A stretch of DNA of 5,162 bases from Chitinophagaceae bacterium (GCA_026785745.1 JAJAZO010000081.1:1-5162), one strand, 5' to 3'; shown: positions 1 through 5,162, counted from the stretch's first letter. Translations and numbers: made by a program. Notes: a model not told the origin generated them from the letters alone.

Positions 1-579
1 CATTTTCCCTCCGGCATCTTTCATAAGGCAGGTAGCAACCGGGCAATGCTCCAATCCGTAAGTATGACCTAATTCGTGTAGTGCAAGAGTTGTCATGCGG
101 CGTTGAAAGACACTCTGTGAGACTTTATCTTTTCCAGCCCGGAAAGTGGAGATTACACATACTTCACCGGGGCAGGTACCTAATCCAAGTATTCCCCAAT
201 TTTCAACATCGCCTTTCCTGGTAGAAATATCTTTTGTTGTAACACCTATTATTTTTTCAAACCTGTTCTTATTTTTTTGCCGGAGGAATACCAACAAGCT
301 ATCCGCAATATATCGTTGCCGTGGTTTATAAAATGCAAAATCCGGAAGTGAGGTGTTTTCAAGAATATCCAGTTCAACTTTTAACTGTTTTAGTATTCCG
401 GTTTTAAGTTCGTTGATTAAGTTACTATCAATGCCTTTGAAAGGAAGGATGGCGATACTATGTTTTTCGTTTTTTACTATTTCTTTTTTGTCAGTAAGAA
501 TAACTGGTTTATCTGTGTTACCACTATTACAGGAAACAAAGAGAATTATATGTAGGAGAATGAAAGGTTTAAAAATCAT
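1..579 (-). CDS. Archaemetzincin-family zinc metalloprotease, predicted lipoprotein (partial, C-terminus beyond window)
   Basis: The frame is open from an ATG at 579-577 to the window edge, giving 193 visible codons; an in-frame stop at 603-601 lies just upstream and no other ATG is available. Residues 168-178 read HELGHTYGLEH, followed by C179, four residues, C184 and M186. This matches the visible part of the archaemetzincin signature HExxHxxGxxHCx4CxM; the CxxC that should follow about 17 residues later lies outside the window. In this family the three histidines bind the catalytic zinc, E169 is the general base, and the cysteines bind a second, structural zinc. The N-terminus is short and hydrophobic, ending LFVSC with C17 as a candidate lipidated cysteine, which suggests export and membrane anchoring. 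The region from about residue 40 (AILPFKGID) looks like the start of the protease fold. C136 and C141 (CPGEVC) are extra cysteines. The gene follows the hpf terminator, so it probably has its own promoter, which I could not identify. The physiological substrate is unknown. Confidence 0.88.
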   Translation of the reverse strand, partial: MIFKPFILLHIILFVSCNSGNTDKPVILTDKKEIVKNEKHSIAILPFKGIDSNLINELKTGILKQLKVELDILENTSLPDFAFYKPRQRYIADSLLVFLRQKNKNRFEKIIGVTTKDISTRKGDVENWGILGLGTCPGEVCVISTFRAGKDKVSQSVFQRRMTTLALHELGHTYGLEHCPVATCLMKDAGGKM

Positions 580-620
580 CCGTGCAGATTCTAAAAAAAA
601 TTATTAGTAACAAGTTGAAA

Positions 621-648
621 TAAAAAGACCCTGACGAATCAGGGTCTT
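621..648 (-). terminator. Rho-independent terminator downstream of hpf
   Basis: On the minus strand a perfect 10-bp stem, AAGACCCTGA / TCAGGGTCTT, encloses a UUCG tetraloop and runs into UUUUA. It begins 9 nt after the hpf stop codon. On the plus strand the same hairpin is followed by AGTTTTTT at 651-658, so it could also work weakly in that direction, although no plus-strand gene leads into it. Confidence 0.88.
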
Positions 649-656
649 GAAGTTTT

Positions 657-965
657 TTAAGCGGCTTTTTTTTCTTTATTTCTTTTTATTTGTGTTACCA
701 TCGAATTGAGGGCATCATCAAACGATTCTTCAAACGATTTACTGGTTGATTTTACAAAAAAATTGTGGCGGGGGACATGCACTCTGATCTCTGCAATCTT
801 GTCTTTAATGTTGTGAACCACATTGTCGAGTTTAAGAAACACATTAATCTGGATGATCCGGTCATTGAAGTTGCCTAATTTTTCCAGTTTACGTTTTACA
901 TACCCGATCAATTTACTGTCAGCTTCAAAATGTACTGACTGAATGTTTACGTTCATAGTAATCAT
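657..965 (-). CDS. hpf: Ribosome hibernation-promoting factor, short form (HPF/RaiA family)
   Basis: This 102-residue protein has the size and order expected of short Hpf/YfiA proteins: a first strand (NVNIQSVHFEAD), a basic helix (KLIGYVKRKLEKL), strands with alternating acidic and hydrophobic residues (IIQINVFLKL, KIAEIRVHVPRHNFFVKS), and a C-terminal helix ending in a lysine-rich tail (QIKRNKEKKAA). Family members bind the 30S subunit in the decoding region, block tRNA and mRNA binding, and support inactive ribosome dimers or monomers in stationary phase. The long-form C-terminal dimerisation domain is absent. Two starts are possible: M1 at 965, preceded by the A-rich CTAAAAC favoured in Bacteroidota, and M4 at 956, which gives the N-terminus MNVNIQSVHF that is more usual for relatives. 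No Shine-Dalgarno precedes either. It lies downstream of the recombinase gene and has its own strong terminator. Confidence 0.93.
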   Translation of the reverse strand: MITMNVNIQSVHFEADSKLIGYVKRKLEKLGNFNDRIIQINVFLKLDNVVHNIKDKIAEIRVHVPRHNFFVKSTSKSFEESFDDALNSMVTQIKRNKEKKAA

Positions 966-1068
966 GTTTTAGTGAAAGAATAAATAAAGAACTTTTTTTA
1001 GTCTGTTTTTCAGGGGTTCGGTTCTTTTGTCTGATTCAAGTTAGCACAAAAGCTGATTTACCCCAAAC

Positions 1069-1098
1069 AAAATTTGGCTAATATTTTATTGTGCCAAA
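1069..1098 (-). terminator. Possible weak terminator after the tyrosine recombinase gene
   Basis: Downstream of the stop codon at 1111, the minus strand carries TTTGGC (1098-1093) and GCCAAA (1078-1073). Between them a short AATA/TATT inner stem closes on AAA, and TTTT follows the outer stem. The structure is AT-rich with an internal bulge, so it is much weaker than the rpsU and hpf terminators; partial read-through into hpf is plausible. Confidence 0.4.
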
Positions 1099-1110
1099 CA
1101 GGAAATTTTT

Positions 1111-2013
1111 TCAGGCTTTTGGATGAGCCTTTTTGTACACGTCTTTTAACTTCTCGATAGTATTGTGTGTATAAATTTGGGTGGAAGCAAGGCTGCTATG
1201 GCCCAAGAGCTCTTTTACAGCATTAAGATCGGCTCCATTGTTCATCAAATGGGTGGCAAAAGTGTGCCGGAGTACATGGGGGCTTTTTTTGTCCAGGGTG
1301 CTGGCTTGTCCCAGCACCTGATTTACCAGCAGGTAGGCGTATTTCGGATACATTTTTTTCCCTTTTTCTGTTACCAGCAGTGTATCATCTGTTTTTTCAA
1401 AGTCCTTTTTCTTTAGTTGCTGATAGTTTTTTATCATCTCGCCTATCTCTTTAACTATAGGAATTATCCTTTCTTTATTTCCCTTTCCTAATACCTTAAT
1501 CTGGGATTTGCTGAAATCAACTTGTTTTTCTTTGAGATTAATCAATTCGCTTAACCTCATTCCGGTGGCATAAAAAATGCTGATAAGCATCTTTGTATTA
1601 AGGCTTTTCCAGTCATCTGTAGACTGATTGAGGGCTTGCACCATTTTCCGTGTATCAGTTTCTTGTACAAAAACAGGTAATCTTTTACTGATTTTTGGAC
1701 TGATTACCTGAGCCATAGGTGTGGCTTCAATGGCACCCGTCCTTAAATGATATTTGAAAAAAGATTTAAGACTGGAAATCTTGCGATTAATTGACTTGGA
1801 GGAGAGACCCTTATCTTTTTTATAAGCCAGCCAGCTTCTTACATAGCTGTGGGTTATATCTTTTAATGAAACACTGCCGAATTGTGTTTCCAGGAAATCA
1901 ATAAAGTCAATGAGATCAGTTTGGTAAGAAGTCAGCGTATGAACTGAATACCTTTTCTCGTATTTCAGATAATCAAGGAAGGACTGGATGGACTGATGAG
2001 TAAGTACAGGCAT
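1111..2013 (-). CDS. xerC: XerC/XerD-type tyrosine recombinase
   Basis: This is a full-length 300-residue site-specific recombinase, the usual size for Xer proteins. Residues 5-90 form the SAM-like, helical core-binding N-terminal domain (SIQSFLDYLKYEK, YVRSWLAYKK). Residues from about 112 form the catalytic domain. All catalytic residues are visible: R153 in ATGMRLSEL, K177 in LGKGNKER, H246 and R249 in HVLRH, H272 in LLGHSS, and the nucleophile Y281 in QIYTH. XerC and XerD together resolve chromosome dimers at dif during division, with FtsK. The sequence alone does not separate XerC from XerD, so the symbol is provisional. Its position between rpsU and hpf matches a conserved Bacteroidota gene order and argues for a housekeeping Xer rather than a phage or integron integrase. 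The start at 2013 lies 27 bp after the end of the rpsU terminator U-tract. TAGCTTTA at 2030-2023 matches five of six fixed bases of the -7 consensus and may be its own promoter. Confidence 0.93.
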   Translation of the reverse strand: MPVLTHQSIQSFLDYLKYEKRYSVHTLTSYQTDLIDFIDFLETQFGSVSLKDITHSYVRSWLAYKKDKGLSSKSINRKISSLKSFFKYHLRTGAIEATPMAQVISPKISKRLPVFVQETDTRKMVQALNQSTDDWKSLNTKMLISIFYATGMRLSELINLKEKQVDFSKSQIKVLGKGNKERIIPIVKEIGEMIKNYQQLKKKDFEKTDDTLLVTEKGKKMYPKYAYLLVNQVLGQASTLDKKSPHVLRHTFATHLMNNGADLNAVKELLGHSSLASTQIYTHNTIEKLKDVYKKAHPKA

Positions 2014-2022
2014 ATTACTTTA

Positions 2023-2030
2023 TAAAGCTA
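2023..2030 (-). promoter_or_regulatory. Candidate -7 element for the recombinase gene
   Basis: TAGCTTTA on the minus strand matches the Bacteroidota TAnnTTTG consensus except in the last base, and lies 9 bp upstream of the recombinase ATG. No convincing -33 TTG sits at the right distance, because that region is the rpsU terminator stem. A transcript from here would be nearly leaderless. The main argument is that the strong terminator upstream requires some separate promoter. Confidence 0.3.
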
Positions 2031-2042
2031 CGTAACAGGCGC

Positions 2043-2080
2043 AAAAAAATAGCTACCCCGATATAAACCGGGGTAGCTAT
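2043..2080 (-). terminator. Strong rho-independent terminator of rpsU
   Basis: A perfect 12-bp inverted repeat, ATAGCTACCCCG (2049-2060) and CGGGGTAGCTAT (2069-2080), encloses an 8-nt loop. On the minus strand it is followed by six or seven T residues (2048-2043). It begins 27 nt after the rpsU stop. Stem length, GC-rich core and U-tract are all canonical, so rpsU is probably made mainly as a single-gene transcript. Confidence 0.95.
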
Positions 2081-2107
2081 CCTGTAAATATTATTAACCG
2101 GCCCGAA

Positions 2108-2305
2108 TTAACTTTCGATCTTACCAATAGCTAAATTCTGCTTATAAACAGCTTTCAGCACCTGGCCACGACGTCTTACTGAAGGCTTAATGAAAGCCTG
2201 ACGTTCCCGCAACTGTAAAAGTACTTTGGACTTTTCAAATTTCTTCTTGTACTTCTTTAAAGCTTTGTCTATGTTTTCGCAGTCTTTTGAATCAATAATT
2301 AGCAT
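2108..2305 (-). CDS. rpsU: Small ribosomal subunit protein bS21
   Basis: This 65-residue basic protein shows the bS21 pattern: an N-terminal MLIIDSKDCENIDKALKKYK, then KKFEKSKVLLQLRERQAFIKPS and an arginine/lysine-rich tail. bS21 sits on the 30S platform near the 3' end of 16S rRNA. In Bacteroidota, published structural work places it with bS18 and bS6 where it sequesters the anti-Shine-Dalgarno. The frame stays open further upstream to an ATG at 2359, but the start at 2305 is preferred: family members begin MLII, a strong AAAGGAGGT lies 10 nt upstream of it, and the longer version would begin inside the promoter. It has its own promoter and a strong terminator, and is divergent from ribE. 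The tail (LAIGKIES) is slightly longer than in many relatives. Autogenous translational control is likely; see the leader features. Confidence 0.96.
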   Translation of the reverse strand: MLIIDSKDCENIDKALKKYKKKFEKSKVLLQLRERQAFIKPSVRRRGQVLKAVYKQNLAIGKIES

Positions 2306-2313
2306 AAAATGAT

Positions 2314-2329
2314 ATACCTCCTTTGGTAT
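2314..2329 (-). promoter_or_regulatory. Strong Shine-Dalgarno of rpsU within a small hairpin
   Basis: AAAGGAGGT (2324-2316, minus strand) is complementary over nine bases to the typical 16S rRNA tail ACCUCCUUU, and lies 10 nt before the rpsU ATG. No other gene in the window has a comparable site at usable spacing. ATACC (2329-2325) can pair with GGTAT (2318-2314), putting the last three SD bases in a stem and AAAGGA in the loop. The SD is seen directly. Its role in sensing free bS21 or bS21-deficient ribosomes follows from published Bacteroidota work; a contribution from the 5-bp hairpin is inference. Confidence 0.85.
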
Positions 2330-2356
2330 TTTTTTAGTCCCTCTTTTTTCGGGAGG

Positions 2357-2364
2357 CAAAGATA
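2357..2364 (-). promoter_or_regulatory. -7 promoter element of rpsU
   Basis: TATCTTTG on the minus strand is a perfect match to the Bacteroidota primary sigma factor -7 consensus TAnnTTTG. Transcription would start near 2350-2353, giving a leader of roughly 45-48 nt that contains the strong SD. The -33 region, near 2380-2388, is T-rich (TTTTTCAA) but has no clear TTG, so only the -7 half is well supported. Confidence 0.72.
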
Positions 2365-2416
2365 AGAGGGAAAGTTGAAAAATGGAAATGGAAAAAGAAA
2401 TGATTTGCTTTGAGGC

Positions 2417-3010
2417 ATGTTTACGGGTATTATTGAAACAGTCGGTAAAGTTAAAGAGGTCATTCCCAACGGTTCAAACAGGATTTTTTGGGTAGAATCA
2501 CCTATTTCCTCACAGTTTAAAGTGGATCAAAGTGTGAGCCATAACGGTGTTTGCTTAACGGTGGAAGAAATAATGGGAAACAGCCACCGGATTACCGCCA
2601 TCGATGAAACCTTGCAAAAAACCAATTTGAGCACCTGGACCGAAGGAACTTTTATTAACCTGGAACAGTGTCTTCAGCTCAATGACCGGTTAGATGGACA
2701 CATTGTACAAGGCCATGCAGATACTACAGGAACCTGTATAAAAAGAAAAGAAAAAAAAGGCAGTTGGGAATTTGAGATTGAATTTCCGAAAAAATTTGCT
2801 GAACTGGTAATTGATAAAGGCTCAATATGTGTGAACGGTATCAGCCTCACAGCTTTCAATGTAAAGAAAAAAAGTTTTTGTATCGCCGTCATTCCTTACA
2901 CCTTTGAACATACCAATATCAATAAAGTGGAGAAAGGAAATACGGTAAACCTCGAATTTGATATCATTGGTAAGTATCTGATCAGAAGGCTATCTTTGAG
3001 AGAGAAATAA
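2417..3010 (+). CDS. ribE: Riboflavin synthase, alpha chain
   Basis: The product catalyses the last step of riboflavin synthesis, dismutation of two 6,7-dimethyl-8-ribityllumazine molecules to riboflavin and a pyrimidinedione (EC 2.5.1.9), in the cytoplasm. At 197 residues it is the usual length. Two lumazine-binding repeats are visible: the first opens MFTGIIETVG and contains VSHNGVCLTV (39-48), the second opens GHIVQGHAD (94-102) and contains ICVNGISLTA (137-146). F2, S41, C46 and H100 line up with residues implicated in the E. coli enzyme (F2, S41, C48, H102). The start is fixed by the invariant MFTGI N-terminus. The gene diverges from rpsU and is followed after 19 bp by an acyltransferase gene with no terminator between them, so co-transcription is likely. 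No FMN riboswitch fits in the short upstream region. TTGCTTTG at 2405-2412 is a poor -7 candidate. No other rib genes are in view, so the pathway genes are probably scattered. Confidence 0.97.
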   Translation: MFTGIIETVGKVKEVIPNGSNRIFWVESPISSQFKVDQSVSHNGVCLTVEEIMGNSHRITAIDETLQKTNLSTWTEGTFINLEQCLQLNDRLDGHIVQGHADTTGTCIKRKEKKGSWEFEIEFPKKFAELVIDKGSICVNGISLTAFNVKKKSFCIAVIPYTFEHTNINKVEKGNTVNLEFDIIGKYLIRRLSLREK

Positions 3011-3029
3011 CTAACCCTTTCAATACCTG

Positions 3030-4157
3030 ATGAACCCTGAAAATTCCAACCCTGCCTATAAGCAGGCAGCCATTGCTCCTGAGCAGGCAGGCAGGACATA
3101 CTACCCCGCCCTTGATGGCTTAAGAGGCCTTGCTATCTTACTGGTTGTGGTTTATCACAACTTCGGTTTCATTAATGTTTTTTTCTTTGGCTGGCTGGGA
3201 GTTGATCTTTTCTTTGTGCTATCCGGTTTTCTAATTACTGATATATTATTAAAAACAGTTGGTAAAAAAGATTACCTGCGGAATTTCTATATCAGACGAA
3301 TGCTTCGCATTTTTCCCCTTTATTATCTGTGTCTTATTTTATTCCTGATTGTACTTCCAAAGACGAATCTTCAATTTAATGTACAATATTATATTGACCA
3401 CCAGGTCTGGTTATGGACTTACTTACAAAACTGGATCTATACATTTCAAAATCCCGGGCAAACGAATACACTCAATCACCTCTGGTCGTTAGCTGTAGAG
3501 GAGCAATTTTATTTATTATGGCCACTGGCAGTGCTTGTAATCAAAAATCCAAAATATCTGTTGTTGTTTATCTCCCTGATACTTGTTGCCGTATTAGGGC
3601 TTCGCCTATGGGCCTGGATGCACCAGGTGGTTGATCTTGCTTATTTTAATTTATTCACTTTTACCCGTATTGACGGTATTTGTATCGGCTGTATGATTGC
3701 CTTATTGCAAAGGGTGAATCCTAACTTTCTGAAACGATATACCTCCGCTATTGTTTTATTCTTTGCTTTCATGAATTTCGCTTTTTTCTTTGTTAATCGT
3801 CGCTACCATTTTGCCTTTCCTTACCTGGCATTGGCGGGTTATACCACTTTTGCCATGATGTTTGGGCTGCTCGTTAATGAGGTCGTAACGAATAAAACAA
3901 AACTCGTTAACTTCCTGTTTAACATCCCGCTTCTCAAATTTTTTGGCAAAATCTCTTACGGATTTTACATTTTCCACTGGCCGGTATATATTTTGCTCAG
4001 CCCCTATTTATTTCCGTGGGTATCAAAATTTGTAAGTGGCTCATCATTGCAATTTACAGTATCAGTATTGGCAACATTAGCTGCCATTGGAATCAGCTGG
4101 ATCAGTTACCAGTATTTTGAAAAGTATTTTCTGAAACTAAAAGACAAGTTTGCATAG
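3030..4157 (+). CDS. Membrane acyltransferase, OafA/YrhL family (acyltransferase 3)
   Basis: This 375-residue integral membrane protein has about ten hydrophobic segments and the acyltransferase-3 signatures in order: ALDGLRGLAI with the essential-type H43 at the end of the first membrane segment; GVDLFFVLSGFLI (57-69); YIRRMLRIFPLYY (87-99); NHLWSLAVEEQFYLLWP (149-165); TRIDGICIG (212-220); and GKISYGFYIFHWP (306-318). Family members move acetyl or other acyl groups from the cytoplasmic side onto sugars of O-antigen, peptidoglycan, exopolysaccharide or lipids. There is no C-terminal SGNH domain, so this is the single-domain form. The substrate cannot be read from the sequence. The first 23 residues are hydrophilic and repeat-rich at DNA level; no later ATG occurs before the conserved core, so the start at 3030 is kept. 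It is likely co-transcribed with ribE, and the glycosyltransferase downstream suggests a surface-glycan role. Confidence 0.93.
   Translation: MNPENSNPAYKQAAIAPEQAGRTYYPALDGLRGLAILLVVVYHNFGFINVFFFGWLGVDLFFVLSGFLITDILLKTVGKKDYLRNFYIRRMLRIFPLYYLCLILFLIVLPKTNLQFNVQYYIDHQVWLWTYLQNWIYTFQNPGQTNTLNHLWSLAVEEQFYLLWPLAVLVIKNPKYLLLFISLILVAVLGLRLWAWMHQVVDLAYFNLFTFTRIDGICIGCMIALLQRVNPNFLKRYTSAIVLFFAFMNFAFFFVNRRYHFAFPYLALAGYTTFAMMFGLLVNEVVTNKTKLVNFLFNIPLLKFFGKISYGFYIFHWPVYILLSPYLFPWVSKFVSGSSLQFTVSVLATLAAIGISWISYQYFEKYFLKLKDKFA
3051..3095 (+). repeat. GCAGGCAG-type short repeats at the start of the acyltransferase gene
   Basis: AGCAGGCAG occurs at 3061-3069 and again at 3082-3090, 21 bp apart and so in frame. 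The second copy continues GCAGG. CCTGC at 3051-3055 forms an inverted repeat with GCAGG at 3062-3066, and CCTG at 3078-3081 with CAGG at 3084-3087. The stretch is noticeably more GC-rich than its surroundings and encodes the non-conserved N-terminal tail, roughly residues 8-22. It may be a degenerate palindromic element absorbed into the gene, or simply a low-complexity tail. Confidence 0.4.
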
Positions 4158-4212
4158 AACAGTCTCTCATTTTCATATCATTTTTTTGATTGTATCTTTA
4201 AGCCCTATTGTA

Positions 4213-5157
4213 ATGGCTGAACAAATTATCATACTTACACCGGTTTATAATGATGGAGAATCGTTGAACATACTCCTGAATGAACTTGCTGTATCCTTTA
4301 AAGAATTTACTAACGCTAAGTTCTCTGTGTTGGTTATTGATGATGGCTCAACCGATAGCCTGGATATTAAAATTCCGCCGCCTTTTTCGTTGCAGATTCT
4401 TCACCTGCATCGAAACATTGGCCATCAAAAGGCAATTGCTGTTGGATTAGCCTATATAAAAGAAAACTTGCCTTGTGATAAAGTGCTGGTAATAGATAGT
4501 GATGGTGAAGACAAACCAGAAGATGCCGCTGCATTACTCCACCATTCAGCGAACAATGCTGATAAAATTATTTTTGCACAGAGAAAATCAAGACAGGAAG
4601 GAACAGGGTTTCGTTTTTTTTACAGGATTTACAAATTTGCTTTCAGAATTTTAACGGGCAAGAGTATTGCTTTTGGCAATTTTCTGCTAATGCCAAAGCC
4701 ATTACTTGACAAAGCCGTTTATTACAGTGAGATATGGAACCATATTGCAGGTGGTATAATAAAAACAGGTCTGCCATATACGTCCATTGCTACCAACCGG
4801 GGTAAAAGATATGCAGGTAAATCAAAAATGAATTTTAACTCACTCCTGATACATGGACTTGGTGCTATTGCCGTATTTATTGAAGTAATTGCCAGCCGGC
4901 TTTTACTATTTTCATTGATACTTATCGGTATTTCTTTACTGGCTATACTTGCAGTGGTTGGCATAAGAAGTTTTACTGACCTCGCCATCCCCGGATGGAC
5001 ATCAACTGTTGTATCTGCCATGCTGATTATTTTGCTGCAAAGTTTTCTGCTTTCCCTTTTCACCATATTCCTCTATCTCTCTTCACAGTCGCAGCGAAAA
5101 TTTATTCCCGCCAGGCATTATAAAGATTATACCGGCACGGTTGAAACCATTCAGTAA
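4213..5157 (+). CDS. Family 2 glycosyltransferase, polyprenyl-phosphate type (DPM1/GtrB-like), membrane-anchored
   Basis: From the ATG at 4213 the protein is 314 residues. Residues 1-210 form a GT-A domain: ILTPVYNDGESL (7-18) and VIDDGSTDS (41-49) for the nucleotide-sugar, then VIDSDGEDKPED (93-104), whose D95-S-D97 is the metal-binding DxD. NRGKRYAGKSKM (195-206) corresponds to the conserved R..GKSK acceptor-site region of dolichol/undecaprenyl-phosphate glycosyltransferases. Two hydrophobic stretches follow (about 214-252 and 265-291), as in GtrB-type enzymes. The likely reaction is transfer of one sugar from UDP or GDP to a polyprenyl phosphate on the inner membrane face, for later use outside. 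The frame is open upstream to an ATG at 4150 overlapping the acyltransferase end, but that would add a hydrophobic leader before a cytoplasmic domain, so 4213 is preferred. Sugar and acceptor are not determinable here. Confidence 0.92.
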   Translation: MAEQIIILTPVYNDGESLNILLNELAVSFKEFTNAKFSVLVIDDGSTDSLDIKIPPPFSLQILHLHRNIGHQKAIAVGLAYIKENLPCDKVLVIDSDGEDKPEDAAALLHHSANNADKIIFAQRKSRQEGTGFRFFYRIYKFAFRILTGKSIAFGNFLLMPKPLLDKAVYYSEIWNHIAGGIIKTGLPYTSIATNRGKRYAGKSKMNFNSLLIHGLGAIAVFIEVIASRLLLFSLILIGISLLAILAVVGIRSFTDLAIPGWTSTVVSAMLIILLQSFLLSLFTIFLYLSSQSQRKFIPARHYKDYTGTVETIQ

Positions 5158-5162
5158 ATGAC

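Noticed and set aside
146..607. Two plus-strand open frames (146-331 and 353-607)
   Set aside because: They lie antisense to the archaemetzincin gene, whose long open frame and exact zinc motif are clearly real. Their translations have no recognisable domain.
966..1110. Promoter for hpf in the xer-hpf gap
   Set aside because: TAACTTGA with an upstream TTTG at 20-bp spacing matches only four of six fixed -7 bases; too weak to list as a feature.
1111..2013. Tyrosine recombinase as sign of a phage, integron or conjugative element
   Set aside because: Housekeeping Xer length, position between rpsU and hpf, no att-like repeats, tRNA or cargo genes nearby.
2317..2356. CCTCC at 2356-2352 (minus strand) as an anti-SD mimic pairing with GGAGG of the rpsU SD
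   Set aside because: The -7 box ends at 2357, so transcription most likely begins at or after this motif and it would be mostly absent from the RNA. It becomes interesting only if a start upstream of 2356 is mapped.
2306..2359. N-terminally extended bS21 starting at 2359
   Set aside because: The extension would start within the TATCTTTG promoter element, upstream of the likely transcription start, and the family begins at MLII after a strong SD.
2306..2416. FMN riboswitch upstream of ribE
   Set aside because: The 111-bp gap is shared with the rpsU leader and promoter, is low-complexity A-rich on the ribE side, and shows none of the conserved RFN-element segments.
5158..5162. Start of a further gene at the right edge
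   Set aside because: An ATG directly follows the glycosyltransferase stop, but only five bases are visible, so it is mentioned in a finding and not called as a gene.

Overview
The window looks like a chromosomal segment from a member of the Bacteroidota, possibly a Chitinophagaceae or Sphingobacteriales relative. Three things suggest this: AT-rich DNA with almost no Shine-Dalgarno sequences, a TAnnTTTG-type -7 promoter element, and the order rpsU (bS21) - Xer-type recombinase - hpf, which I recall as a common Bacteroidota arrangement. The family assignment is inference and cannot be fixed from this window.

The left half (1-2305) is read on the minus strand. In transcription order it holds rpsU, a XerC/D-type tyrosine recombinase with a complete catalytic set, a short ribosome hibernation factor (Hpf), and the N-terminal 193 codons of a predicted lipoprotein archaemetzincin, cut off by the window edge. 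A strong 12-bp hairpin terminator follows rpsU and a 10-bp one follows hpf. A weaker hairpin follows the recombinase gene. The cluster is therefore probably not one simple operon. rpsU has a textbook TATCTTTG -7 box and the only strong Shine-Dalgarno in the window: nine bases complementary to the 16S rRNA tail, partly inside a small hairpin. This fits the autogenous control of bS21 reported for Bacteroidota, where bS21 helps hide the anti-SD.

The right half (2417-5157) is read on the plus strand, diverging from rpsU across a 111-bp intergenic region. It holds ribE (riboflavin synthase), an OafA/YrhL-type membrane acyltransferase 19 bp downstream, and a DPM1/GtrB-like polyprenyl-phosphate glycosyltransferase. 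The last two plausibly cooperate in cell-surface glycan assembly or decoration. An ATG directly after the glycosyltransferase stop suggests that another gene begins at the right edge.

The genes themselves are mostly ordinary housekeeping or surface-glycan genes. No CRISPR array, insertion sequence, tRNA or rRNA was seen, and no wholly new system is evident. The best targets for a second look are the rpsU leader and the predicted exported lipoprotein archaemetzincin.
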